NCBI GenBank assembly: GCA_014529385.2
Contig: CM043944.1
Location: 179,290,240-179,354,239 of the forward strand
Source of the DNA: Adiantum capillus-veneris
Taxonomy: Eukaryota; Streptophyta; Polypodiopsida; Polypodiales; Pteridaceae
Direction: 5' to 3'
Length of the DNA stretch: 64,000 nucleotides
The notes beneath the pieces were generated by a model. The model searched no databases. It saw nothing but the letters and a program-made list of their open reading frames with translations, and was not told the origin of the DNA. Each line of letters opens with the position of its first letter. Within the stretch, counting starts at the first letter, position 1. Both the position numbers and the translations under genes were made by a program. This document shows, piece by piece, positions 46,284 through 55,879 of this stretch.

Positions 46284-47327
46284 ATGGCTGACAACAACAA
46301 CACAGATGTGTTCAAGATGTTTGCTGCTGAGGACAGGTTGGATGGGGACAACTACCCTATGTGGGCTTATATGATGCAACATGCTCTTGTGTCAAAAGGT
46401 GTCTGGAACATTGTGCAGGGCATTGATGTACGTCCTGGTTCTGAAGATGTAGGCGATGTTGAGGATGTTGCAGGTCTTGCTGCAAGGATTGCAGCTGTTA
46501 GAGTTGTTTTGCCTACGGCAGAACAAGCTCGTTGGGATGTTAAGGATGCACAAGCTCATGCATTGATTGCGTTGTCTGTGAAGCGCACCATTATTCCTCA
46601 CATCCGTTCAGCAAAATCTGCAAAACAGGCTTGGGATATTCTAGCAGGTCTTTATGCAAGCCGCAATGAGGCTAAAATTGCTTTGCTGCGTAAAGAGCTA
46701 GAGTCGAAGATTATGCATGAGGAAGATGATATTGACACTTTCCTTGCTAGTGTCAAGGATATCAATGAGCAACTCATTTCTGCAGGTGAAGTCATTTCGG
46801 ACAGTTCCCTTGTGCAGTCTGTTCTTGATGCCTTACCAGATTCCTACCAGACTTTTGCTAGTACTTGGAGACTGATGAACCAAGGAAATCCTAAAGTTGT
46901 CAAGTTTGATGCATTATGCACATTGCTGTTGCAAGAGTCACTTTCTAGAAAAAACAGGACTAGGCAGCGTGCAGTTGAACAAGCTTTTATTGCTTCTCAA
47001 AGAAAGGGTGGTAACAGTAATGCAACCACTTCTTATGGTTCTGCTGCGAGTGGTAAAAATTCTGTTCCTAATGCTTCTGGTGGCAGCACTTCGTCTGGCA
47101 ATTCTGGTGATAAGGGCAAAAAGAAGATGCGTTGCCATTATTGTAAAGCCAATGATCACTTGATCAAGTCGTGTCCTAAGTTGAAGGACAAAGAGGCTAA
47201 GAAGAAAGAGGGTGGTTCCACTGCAAATGCTGGTTCCACTACAAATGCAGCCATTGTTGAGTCTTCTGTGAAAGGAGATTGTGATGCTGATGTTGATGCA
47301 GAATGGGCCGCATTCTTTTTGGCTTGA
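46284..47327 (+). CDS. gag: Copia Gag polyprotein (347 aa), intact
   Basis: The ATG at 46284 (MADNNNTDVFKMFAAEDRLD) was chosen over an upstream in-frame start at 46224 because copia gag normally begins just before LDGDNYPMW. The capsid region (UBN2-type) has LDGDNYPMWAYMMQHAL, KSAKQAWDILAGLY and VLDALPDSYQTF. The zinc knuckle CHYCKANDHLIKSC lies near the end (about residue 290), after a Gly/Ser/Asn-rich linker. The frame stops at 47327 because the deletion junction shifts out of the original reading frame. It would form the virus-like particle and bind the RNA. Confidence 0.92.
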   Translation: MADNNNTDVFKMFAAEDRLDGDNYPMWAYMMQHALVSKGVWNIVQGIDVRPGSEDVGDVEDVAGLAARIAAVRVVLPTAEQARWDVKDAQAHALIALSVKRTIIPHIRSAKSAKQAWDILAGLYASRNEAKIALLRKELESKIMHEEDDIDTFLASVKDINEQLISAGEVISDSSLVQSVLDALPDSYQTFASTWRLMNQGNPKVVKFDALCTLLLQESLSRKNRTRQRAVEQAFIASQRKGGNSNATTSYGSAASGKNSVPNASGGSTSSGNSGDKGKKKMRCHYCKANDHLIKSCPKLKDKEAKKKEGGSTANAGSTTNAAIVESSVKGDCDADVDAEWAAFFLA

Positions 47328-47772
47328 GGCCATCATGTGTGCCACTTATGTACTTAACAGGTGTCCTACGAAAGCTTTGCAGTCTATTACTCCATATGAA
47401 GCATGGCATGATAGAAAACCTTCTATTGAGCACATGCGTGTTTTTGGCTGTTTGGCATATGCTTTGGTGCCACAAGTGCAGCGCAGAAAATTGGATGATA
47501 AGGCTGTCAAATGTATTTTTGTTGGTTATAGTGCTGAAAGCAAAGGTTACAGGTTGTATCATCCGCAAACAAAACGTATTCTGGTTTCACGGGATGTAGT
47601 GTTTGTGGAAGATTCTGTTCAGCCCTTGATGTCATGTACTAGAGACAGTAATGTAAGCTCACAGGACATTTATGACACTTTGTTGCCTCTTTTTAGTGGT
47701 GGAAATACGAATGTAAGTTCCAATGAGGCAAATGTACAGCCTATGAGGGTTTCTGAAAATGTTTTAGAATAG
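47328..47772 (+). pseudogene. Copia integrase C-terminal part (truncated)
   Basis: Immediately after the gag stop, the frame at 47281-47772 reads FWLEAIMCATYVLNRCPTKA, ITPYEAWHDRKPS and HMRVFGCLAYALVPQ. These are the conserved end of the copia integrase core and its GKGY-like tail (KSKGYRLYHPQTKRI-type). The HHCC finger and the D,D(35) part of the core are deleted. A TAG at 47770 ends the frame before RT. Confidence 0.92.
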
Positions 47773-47841
47773 CCTATTACTGATGCAGATGTACATGATG
47801 TACTTGATGAGGAAAGGGCTGAAAATGAGCAGGCTAGAGGT

Positions 47842-49521
47842 ATGCCAAAATGGCTGGTGCACACTTTGCGTGACAGTAAATTGGATGCACCTTTATCTAG
47901 TCGTACTCGTTCAGGCTCTCACCATGCATCTTATGCATCAGATTGTTATGCTTTGGCTGTGTCTAGTTTACATGATGTTGAGGAGCCTCTGTCTTTTGAT
48001 GAAGCACAGAATTCAGAAAATTGGATTGCTGCCATGAAATCAGAATATGATGCACTTATAGAGAATGACACATGGACTTTATGTGATTTGCGTCCTAGCA
48101 AAAAGGCCATTGGTACGAAGTGGGTTTACAAGTTGAAACGCAAGCCGGATGGTGAGATCGATCGCCATAAGGCTCGACTTGTTGCAAAGGGTTATGCACA
48201 ACAAAAAGGCATAGATTATGAAGAGACTTTTGCTCCCACTTGTCGTATGACTACTGTGCGTTTTCTATGTGCATTGGCAGCTCATTTTGGTTGGGATGTA
48301 CATCAATCAGACATTGTTACTGCTTTCTTGAATGGTGACATATTTGAGGAAGTTTATGTAACGCAGCCTCGCGGTTTTGCCATAAAAGGACAAGAGGACA
48401 AAGTGTGCAAATGTAAGAAGGCTTTGTATGGGTTGAAGCAATCTCCTCGTGCTTGGTATGAGAAAGCTGACACTCATTTGGTTAAACGAGGCTTTCGTAA
48501 CAGTCCAACAGAAAGCACATTGTATGTAAAGCGTGAGGATGATGTATTTCTCATTGTGGTTCTTTATGTTGATGATTTTCTGATCACTGGACCAAATGAG
48601 AGACATATTGCTGAATTTAAGGCTGATTTGAATGCTACTTTCAAGATGAAAGATGTGGGGCTGTTGCATCATTACTTGGGTATACAGTTTAAGCAGTGTG
48701 ATGGTGGTATTGCCTTGTGTCAGAAAAGTTACATAGAGACATTGCTATGTAAGTTTGGACTTGAGGATTGCAAACCTATTGCCACTCCCATGGAAACAGG
48801 TTTGAAGTTGAGTCTACATGATGCTGGCGAACCTGCTGATGTCACTCTTTACCAAACTGTTGTTGGCTGCCTCATTTATGTATGCAACACGAGGCCAGAT
48901 ATTCAGTTTGCAGTCTCGCAGGTCAGCAGATTTATGCATAGCCCAGGATCTAAGCATTGGCAGGCTGTCAAGAGGATTTTCCGCTACCTTAGTGGCACTT
49001 TACATCTTGGCTTGTTTTATCCCAAGGGGGGATCATTGCCACCAGACTTACATGCTTTTTCGGACTCAGATTGGGCTGGTTGTTTTGACACGCGAGTGTC
49101 CACAAGTGGTTTTTGTTTCATGCTTGGCAGTTCATGTATATCATGGTTGAGCAAGAAGCAACCTACTGTGGCCACTTCGAGTTGTGAGGCTGAGTACAGG
49201 GCAGTCTTCACAGCTACGGTTGAGTGTGTATGGCTCAGACGCCTTATGGCTGACTTGGGTGTTGGACAGGACACTGCCAACACTATCTACACTGACAGTC
49301 AGAGCGCATTGGCAGTTGCGAGGAACCCAGTTTTTCATGCTCGCACAAAGCACATTGAGGTGCATTACCACTATGTCAGGGAGAGGCTCTCAGCAGGAGA
49401 GATCAGCTTGGCTTATGTGCCAACACAGGACAACCTTGCAGATCTTTTCACAAAGGCATTGTCTCGTGAGCAGCTTGAAGCTTTCCGCAAAGCTTTGGGC
49501 TTACTCCCCTTTGTGGACTGA
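47842..49521 (+). CDS. pol: Copia reverse transcriptase and RNase H (559 aa frame), well preserved
   Basis: Typical order: WIAAMKSEYDALIENDTW, IGTKWVYKLKRKPDG, ARLVAKGYAQQKGIDY, DIVTAFLNGDIFEEVY, ALYGLKQSPRAWYEK, and the active site LYVDDFLITG with both Asp (48564-48575). RNase H follows: HAFSDSDWAGC, SSCEAEYRAV, YTDSQSALAVARNPVFH and, at the end, DNLADLFTKAL. All catalytic acids are present. The same frame is open upstream to the TAG at 47770, so it was originally joined to the integrase part; the ATG at 47842 is only the first internal Met. The product could be active if expressed, but no protease remains to release it. Confidence 0.95.
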   Translation: MPKWLVHTLRDSKLDAPLSSRTRSGSHHASYASDCYALAVSSLHDVEEPLSFDEAQNSENWIAAMKSEYDALIENDTWTLCDLRPSKKAIGTKWVYKLKRKPDGEIDRHKARLVAKGYAQQKGIDYEETFAPTCRMTTVRFLCALAAHFGWDVHQSDIVTAFLNGDIFEEVYVTQPRGFAIKGQEDKVCKCKKALYGLKQSPRAWYEKADTHLVKRGFRNSPTESTLYVKREDDVFLIVVLYVDDFLITGPNERHIAEFKADLNATFKMKDVGLLHHYLGIQFKQCDGGIALCQKSYIETLLCKFGLEDCKPIATPMETGLKLSLHDAGEPADVTLYQTVVGCLIYVCNTRPDIQFAVSQVSRFMHSPGSKHWQAVKRIFRYLSGTLHLGLFYPKGGSLPPDLHAFSDSDWAGCFDTRVSTSGFCFMLGSSCISWLSKKQPTVATSSCEAEYRAVFTATVECVWLRRLMADLGVGQDTANTIYTDSQSALAVARNPVFHARTKHIEVHYHYVRERLSAGEISLAYVPTQDNLADLFTKALSREQLEAFRKALGLLPFVD

Positions 49522-49583
49522 TCCTGTCCTTAGGGCATGGCACTTCCCTTTACTCATGTGCCAGCTCTCGTTCACCGCATCAC

Positions 49584-49596
49584 TCCAGGGGGGATT
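49584..49596 (+). other. Copia polypurine tract
   Basis: CCAGGGGGGATT directly before the TG of the 3' LTR. Confidence 0.85.
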
Positions 49597-49805
49597 TGTT
49601 ACCATATACATGTGGTAGTGATGTGTGTGAACACACTAGGACTGCCGGGGCTTTTTTTCCCTCTTTAGGAGGTTTTTTCCCCCGTGCATTGTATATACGC
49701 CCATCACTCTAGGGCTATCTATCTTTCCCTTGCACACTAAGTAACACACTCTCTATTGTGTGCCTTGAGCTTCCTTCGTCTTCTCCAAGCTGTGTGTGTT
49801 TCTCT
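49597..49805 (+). repeat. Copia 3' LTR, last 18 bp missing
   Basis: TGTTACCATATACATG to GTGTGTTTCTCT. The terminal GCAACGC...CCAACA of the 5' LTR is absent and the 33-bp flank copy begins at once. CT at the junction is shared by both sequences (2-bp microhomology). Confidence 0.93.
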
Positions 49806-49838
49806 CCTAGGCCCACATCCTACATGTGTCTAAAAAAA
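49806..49838. repeat. 33-bp flank duplication, right of the copia
   Basis: Copy of 45662-45694 with one difference, followed by sequence that would be the uninterrupted continuation of the target (GGCTATAAAAGTC). Confidence 0.92.
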
Positions 49839-49970
49839 GGCTATAAAAGTCTACTCAAAACTAGCTTCTTGAATGCCCTTGTCCCCTTAACCCTACACAA
49901 CATTAGCCTTAATCCCTAAAAATTAGGATTCCTTACAAGGCCCATGCAAGGTTCATATTTTTCCTAATGG

Positions 49971-51452
49971 ATTTGTCAATTGCGTATGGGAAGAGGAATT
50001 TCAGAAATGTTTGTAAGCACTATTGGGGTTAAACAAGGATGTCCGTTGTCACCAACTCTCTTTGGTCTATGTATCGATTAATTGGAACAAATAGTACTTG
50101 ACTTGAGGCAAGAAGAAGGCATTGAAGAGGTCACTATTTGCAATGCGGTAATCATGCTTTTGTTGTATGCGGATGATGTAGTGCTTCTAGCACACACTTT
50201 AGAAGATGCACAAAAGCTTATGGTTGTTCTTGAGAACTTTTGCTTGCATAGTCGGTTGATCGTGAACGAATCCAAGACAAAGGTTATGCTTGTGAAAACC
50301 AACCATAAGGAGAAGCCATGAATTGTGTACAACAATGAGACACTTGAAGTGGTTGAGGGCTTTAAGTACCTTTTCCTTGAGGTTTCGTCCAATCACAAGT
50401 GGCATGAATGTGCTATGCATCGTTTGGAACCCGGAAAAAGAGCATTTTATGCATTTGAGAACATGTGTAATGCGGGAAACATTAAGTGTTGGATTCTCAA
50501 GAAGTATCTTTTTGATGCATTGGTGACACCGGTTCTTCTTTATGGAGTTGAAGTGTGGGGCGGGAGCATCTCAAAATCTACTTGGAAAGAGTTTGAGAAT
50601 GTCCAAAAGCGTTTTCTTACAAACTTTCTCCAAGTGAAGACACAAACACCATATATGCTCCTACTTCTTGAGTTGGGATGTCTTCCAATTGAGGTTATGG
50701 GCATGGAAAGGGTTGTGGAGTACATGATAAAGATGCGTCAAACCCCTCAGATGGATTTCCTACAATTGCACGGGAAGCAAGCAAAAAAGTTCAAAAGACG
50801 CATAAAAGAAAGATCTTGAGCACGGGATGGATGCAAGACATAAAGAAGTGGTTTGGGATATGGGATGCATTACACTTGCTACACGATGCTTCAATTGACT
50901 CCCAAGTGAATGAAGTTTTTCTACAATGCCAATGTTTTACGGCTTGGAGAAATCCGGTGGGTCACGCTTCATACATTACCCCACCCATATTGCCCCCAAC
51001 TACAAAACCATTTTCTTCGCTGAAAGAGGAAACAGTACTCACACTTACATGCTTGAGCCTATCCCCTTGTCGGAGATACACACTATCACAACCATTCGGC
51101 TTAGGTACCATTTCCTTTGATGCGAGATAGGGAGTTGGGGCAATGGAGAAAAGTCAAATCGACTGTCCATATTATGCTCACTGCAAGTTCAAGAGTCTGA
51201 GTACCACACACTACTAGAGTTCTTAGCTTTTGGTCACATTTGAGCTTGCTTCTCTCACATTTTCAGCCATAACTTAGACCTACACACTTTCCTCTCCCAA
51301 CCAAAGTGTGGGCTCTCCATTGCGACTCTCATCACCACAATTTTGGAGCATCAAGAGTCACTCATCAGCCATATACATACTACATCACATGTAACTTTGG
51401 TCCCATAGGTCATATTTGACCTAATAAAATCTATCTATCTATCTATCTCTCT
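49971..51452 (+). pseudogene. LINE reverse transcriptase, C-terminal half and 3' end
   Basis: Starts mid-domain at RGISEMFVSTIGVKQGCPLS, then ends a frame at CID-stop (50081). It resumes with VIMLLLYADDVVLLAHTLED, where the active site YADD is at 50165-50176. Next comes the LINE region FDALVTPVLLYGVEVWGGSI, in which a stop separates the frames 50082-50321 and 50325-50819. Around 51150-51215 a C-terminal SILCSLQVQESEYHTLLEF resembles the Cys/His end of this LINE class. The 3' untranslated part matches 39813-40035, and the tail is (ATCT)n at 51427-51448. The copy begins exactly at the end of the inverted-repeat element. Confidence 0.88.
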
Positions 51453-51679
51453 AGTGCATCCATTTCCTAGTAGATAGTACTTTAGTCTTTTTTTTAAATC
51501 ATAACTTCTTCATCCAAACTCTGATTTGGGTGATCTATAGACTCAATCAAAGAGCATGATTCCCTCTATGCATTGATGTAAAGATAAAAATTTTCAAAAT
51601 TATGGAAGGCATTTTTGCAGCAGAATTTTTGAAGTAAACATGTTCGAGAAGTTGACACTAATCTCTTATTTTACATACA

Positions 51680-52318
51680 ATGTCTTTTGGCACTCGCAAG
51701 GGTTGTTCTTCTTCAACAAGGTCCACAACCATTGTAGAAAATGATCCAAAATCTCCCAAGTACGGAGATGAAAATACAGCCACTCAACCAATGACATCGA
51801 AAACCATGATCATGAAATACTTGGTACCATTGCAAGAGATCATAAACAAACAAGGTGAAGACTTACGGGCATTTGCAATGGAGAATGGAACGCTAAGGGT
51901 TCTTGTGGTTGAGAATGAGAATCTCAAGAAGACACTTGACATGAAAACAACACGTTTGATGAAACTTGAAGAGGAAGTCAAGGAATGTAAACACTCTCTT
52001 GTGGACTTGAATGATTTGAAGGAGTGCATGAGTAAGGTAGAGCATGACCATGTATTGAAAGAGGAGAAATTGGACACCATGAGCCGGCATGTATGCAACA
52101 TGAAAAATATATGCACAAACAAGTTTTCGGCTAATGTATGTGGTAGCAATGTGGTTCCTAATTCCTCCCTCATGCAAGCTATGGCTCAAACAAAGAATAC
52201 TGAGAATTTGGATGTAGAGGAGTTGAAGAACAGGAGCAACATTACAAGAACATTGTTATTCGTGCACGTAGAGAGTTATGGTTACGGAGCACTTAGAGTG
52301 GCTAAGCGGAGCACTTAG
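51680..52318 (+). CDS. LINE ORF1-like coiled-coil protein (212 aa), truncated by a 22-bp duplication
   Basis: ATG at 51680. The product is Ser/Thr-rich at the start, then has heptad-like Leu/Glu/Lys stretches (residues 55-135: EIINKQGEDLRAFAMENGTL, LVVENENLKKTLDM, LMKLEEEVKECKHSLVDL), a probable coiled coil. It lies directly upstream of an endonuclease remnant, the position of ORF1 in LINEs; no RNA-binding motif is visible. Its last residues come from a 22-bp tandem duplication (52284-52327), which shifts the frame into a stop. The ORF1 role is inferred from position. Confidence 0.6.
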   Translation: MSFGTRKGCSSSTRSTTIVENDPKSPKYGDENTATQPMTSKTMIMKYLVPLQEIINKQGEDLRAFAMENGTLRVLVVENENLKKTLDMKTTRLMKLEEEVKECKHSLVDLNDLKECMSKVEHDHVLKEEKLDTMSRHVCNMKNICTNKFSANVCGSNVVPNSSLMQAMAQTKNTENLDVEELKNRSNITRTLLFVHVESYGYGALRVAKRST

Positions 52319-52327
52319 AGTGGCTAA
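52284..52327. repeat. 22-bp perfect tandem duplication
   Basis: CGGAGCACTTAGAGTGGCTAAG-type unit occurs twice back to back; 22 is not a multiple of three, so the reading frame changes. Confidence 0.9.
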
Positions 52328-52599
52328 GCAAGGATATTCTCACTCGAGAGAATGACAATTGTATGCACCATGTTATATGAGACCAAAGAAAATATTATCC
52401 TTTATAATAGCTGGATTTATTTGAGGGATACAAAATGTTCTGTATGTGAAGATTGCACTATTAAGCAACAAATTATGCGCCACAAGACATATAAGGAGAG
52501 GAATAAGAAAAACAAGAAGATCTCTCATGAAGAAATTGTGTCCAAGGAGGAGGCAAGTCCCTCAAGAAAATAGAAAGGCACTACCTATGAGGCCGAGTT

Positions 52600-53290
52600 A
52601 CAATCAAAAGTATGATTTTGGAATTGCAATGGATACCGATGGAATATTGGGGTTGGCATTGATGAACTAACAAGGAAAGCCGATGTTGTACTTCTTGTTG
52701 AAACTTGGGAGCATGATACACAAAGGATTAACGGATTGGAGGATTACAATGTACATTCATTGATATGGTCAAAGAATCTCAAGAAACAGAGAGGGCAAGG
52801 GGGGGGGGGTTGGGGGTTGAGATTTTGTATCAATTGTGAAAGATGACAAGCACAAACGTTATGTATGACTAAAAATTATGACATCAAATAGAGCACCCAT
52901 TTTGTAGTTGATTGTTACATTACTCATCACAATTCCCCCTTTTATGCTTGCATGGATAGAGACCATCCATTTTTTGAGGAGGACATTGCTTATTTAAAGG
53001 CGAAGATGATGTTATTTTCTTTGGGGACATGAATGCTAGAACAGAATAATTGCAACACGATACTCAACAATTTTATATGCCATACATTTCAAAGGGAGTT
53101 GGAGGAAGTTCACTTGTATGATTATACTATAATGGATGAGAAAGATCCAGATCACTATGGAGAGTTACTTTTACACATGTGTAATAGCACAAGTATGCTC
53201 ATTGTCAATGGTGTATCTTTTTGGAGTGTAACCAATGGATGTACATGTTGAAAACATAATGGGGATAGTGTGAATGACTATATGCTACTC
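52600..53290 (+). pseudogene. LINE endonuclease (EEP family) remnant
   Basis: In shifting frames: ADVVLLVETWEHDTQRINGL (about 52680-52740), then at 53008-53046 DVIFFGDMNARTE, the G-D-x-N-A motif of the exonuclease/endonuclease/phosphatase fold. This is the target-nicking domain at the start of LINE ORF2. A G run at 52800-52810 sits between the two motifs. The remainder to 53472 is stop-rich and the RT part is missing; a gypsy LTR begins at 53473. Confidence 0.75.
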
Positions 53291-53472
53291 TCCAAAGGCA
53301 TCATGTATCACATAAAGAGTTTTAGGCTTGGCCAATGGATCCCAAAATTAGACCATCAAACCTTATGTATTTACCTTGCATGTGGGAAAGCAACTAAGCA
53401 TGATAATCTCAGCCAAATGGAAGAGAACTTATCACTATGTATGGATTTCAAACAGGTACCTATGTACATTGT

Positions 53473-54650
53473 CATAAAATCAAATATCTAACTAACCCAA
53501 ATAATTTTCTCATATTAAATTGATCATTTAATGTGGGAGAATAAACAAGAACAAGAATTAGAATATAGACATGTGCCTATGGATCTATCTCGACGTGGGA
53601 CCAAAGCCAATGGGTACAAATGAGAGATGGTATGTCAAAGAGCAATGCTAGCTTTTGGAGCTTGAAAGACCTTAGGGATAGCTTCATTTAAACGAATCAT
53701 TTAATGTGGGAGAATAAACAAGAACAAGAATTAGAATATAGACATGTGCCTATGGATCTATCTCGACGTGGGACCAAAGCCAATGGGTACAAATGAGAGA
53801 TGGTATGTCAAAGAGCAATGCTAGCTTTTGGAGCTTGAAAGACCTTAGGGATAGCTTCATTAAAGACCTCCAAATGTTAGTTTTAAAAGTCCTTAGACCT
53901 AGTTCCTTTGCACCTTTCTTAGAGGTGGAGTGGCATGAGCGTCCTTCGAGCTTTGAGTCACTTGCTTTGCGGCCATCGTAAAAGGGAAGGGGAGAAGAGA
54001 GAAAGAGAACTCAAGAATTTGAGGGGCATCACGCCAGTGGTAGAGAAGAAGTTGGAGATGGAGATGGATTGAGGGTGAGAGCTTGAGGGAGAGAGGTTGA
54101 GAGGGAAAGTAACTCCGACGTCAAGGCAAAAGAGCTTTCGCTTATAAGAACTTGCATGTGTGTGTTGAAAGTGAAGGGAGAGAGGTCTTTATATAGACTC
54201 TCAAGGCCAAAATCAAAAGATAAGAATAGCAAAAAGCAGAGAGATAAGTACGAGTGCGTTTGTGATTGTGAGTGTCTAATTTTAGAAGAAGCTTGGATTC
54301 TAAGAAAAGAAGTCCTAAACTTAACTTACTCCTCTTTCTTTTCTAAAAATACTCTTTCTTTCCTAAAAGTACTCCTCCTACTCCTTCTCTTCTAAAAATA
54401 TTCCTCCTTTCCTAAAAATACTCCTTCTTTCTTGAGGGTCAACTGTTATCTTTAGAAATAGACTTGAGGCTTAAGTTTCCATGTCATTCCAAGTGAATAA
54501 GAGCCATAATAAATAGTTCCAAAGTCCAATTTTTGATCGAATCGTTCCATTGCAAATCCTACCCTACTTGGAGAAGGTCCCAAAAGCTTAAAAAGTTCAA
54601 AGAGGGAGAAAAGAGTATCTCTTTTCTCACCTATGATGGCACCTTTGGTG
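53473..54650 (+). repeat. 5' LTR region of the second chromovirus
   Basis: Starts TGTCATAAAATCAAATATC. It contains a tandem duplication (53524-53858). The minus strand at about 54180-54200 reads GTCTATATAAAGACC, a good TATA consensus, while the plus strand has only TTTATATAGACTC. The right border is uncertain. Confidence 0.55.
53524..53858. repeat. 173-bp-period tandem duplication
   Basis: The roughly 162-bp block starting TCATTTAATGTGGGAG is at 53524-53685 and again at 53697-53858, apparently identical apart from one T. Confidence 0.93.
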
Positions 54651-54679
54651 ATACTAAAAAAGTATTTCCTTCATCCAAA

Positions 54680-55445
54680 AATTTGATGTGACCTTTGGAG
54701 ACGAGGGCTTCATGGAGTCCTCCAAGCTACACCATGCAGCTATATACTTCGCTCATCAATGGTGGGCTAGACTTCGTGGAAATGGCAAAGCCCCAAAGAC
54801 ATGGAAAAGTCAATGAGTTTCCATTATGAAGCAATTCATTGCAAGCGTGCAAAGGACAAAGTGCTTACTGAATAGCGGAGTTTGAATTTGCTCTTTGATG
54901 AGTCTATCCATAAATATGTTGACAAGTTTTGGGATTTATATCTCAATGCTACTGTCTTTCAAAAGGTATACTTTGCCATCGAGCAAAAGCAACAATTTTG
55001 TGCGGGATTACCTGAAGAAATGGCCGAGTATGTCAACTCCCAACAGCTTGGTTCTATCATTGAAGTAATCCACCACACTATGGTTGCTTCGTGCATCAAT
55101 TTTCAACAAGGGACTAAAGGGAATTCCAAGCCCATGGAAAACAAAGATTGAAATGATGCAAAGGGGAAGAACAATGCACAAAACTCTTCCCAAGTAAACT
55201 CAAACAACAAAAACAACAACAATCAGTCCAAGGAGAATAAACTTTACAAAGGTAAAAGTAAACTCTCTCGTGAAGAGCTAGAAGCTTTTTGTAAGGACCA
55301 CAAATGCTTTAAGTGTGGGAAACAAGGACATGACTATCATTCTTGCCCCAAAAGAAATGCCCACAATGAGACTCCTAGAGTTTTCACAGTGGAAGCTCCA
55401 AATGAGGATTCTCATTGCAATGGATCGCCTCTCTCCTATACTTGA
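54680..55445 (+). pseudogene. Gag with zinc knuckle (second chromovirus)
   Basis: Pieces: AAIYFAHQWWARLRGNGKAP (capsid), SIHKYVDKFWDLYLNATVF and QQFCAGLPEEMAEYV. A stop at 55149 precedes an Asn-rich linker and the zinc knuckle CFKCGKQGHDYHSC (about 55303-55345), which is intact. Another stop is at 55443. Confidence 0.82.
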
Positions 55446-55790
55446 AGAAATGTAAGGGAGCATGATGCCTTCAAATTGTTTGAGCCTGGCTCTACTCACA
55501 ATTTCATATCAATGGAGTTGGCCACTAAGTTGGGCATTCAAGATTTCAAGATGGGAGATACTATAACTCTCCATGGAGCTTTCAAGGGATAGCAAGCCTC
55601 CGTTACTCCCTTGATTGGGAAGTTGAGGCTTCATGTCCAAAGCTACGTCGACAAAGAAGACTTTTTCATCTCTCCTCTCCAACATGAGGATGCTATCTAA
55701 GGGGCACCATGGTTCAACCGCATGGCTGCCAACATGAACTTTCTTGAAAGGAGAATCTACTTCACCTAATAAGGAAAAGAGCATGTATAT
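55446..55790 (+). pseudogene. Protease remnant (second chromovirus)
   Basis: AFKLFEPGSTHNFISMELATKLGI is the protease start, with the catalytic D-S-G changed to E-P-G. Stops follow at about 55592 and 55700. Confidence 0.75.
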
Positions 55791-55879
55791 AAATGCTAAT
55801 GAGTCGGATCGTACCATACCCCTTGTAAATTCTCCTGCTTTTGACAAATCAACAAAAAGCTCAGTTTATTTGGACATGA

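Larger units (their letters stand above)
45695..49805 (+). mobile_element. Ty1/copia element lacking protease and integrase core
   Basis: 5' LTR (45695-45921), PBS (45924), gag (46284-47327), integrase C-terminal part, RT and RNase H (to 49521), polypurine tract, 3' LTR (49597-49805). An internal deletion joins the end of gag to the back of the integrase, removing protease and the integrase catalytic core. The 3' LTR lacks the last 18 bp. The flanks carry a 33-bp duplication instead of the 5 bp made by copia integrase. The rest is well preserved: there is one in-frame stop (47770) in about 2 kb of pol. LTRs differ by only a few bases by eye, so the insertion is young. Confidence 0.95.
40335..49969. 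mobile_element. Candidate inverted-repeat element (holds hairpin array and nested copia)
   Basis: The left end reads CATTAGGAAAAATATGAACC at 40335 and the right end is its exact 20-bp reverse complement, ending at 49969. A second block further in, GGGATTAAGG(T/C)TAAT (left about 40370, right about 49888), is also inverted. Inside each end come low-complexity sequence and a small open frame that starts inward (41010 plus strand, 45147 minus strand). Without the nested copia the element would be about 5.5 kb. I could not find matching target duplications, and no transposase is recognisable, so the class is open (Mutator-like or foldback). Confidence 0.4.
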
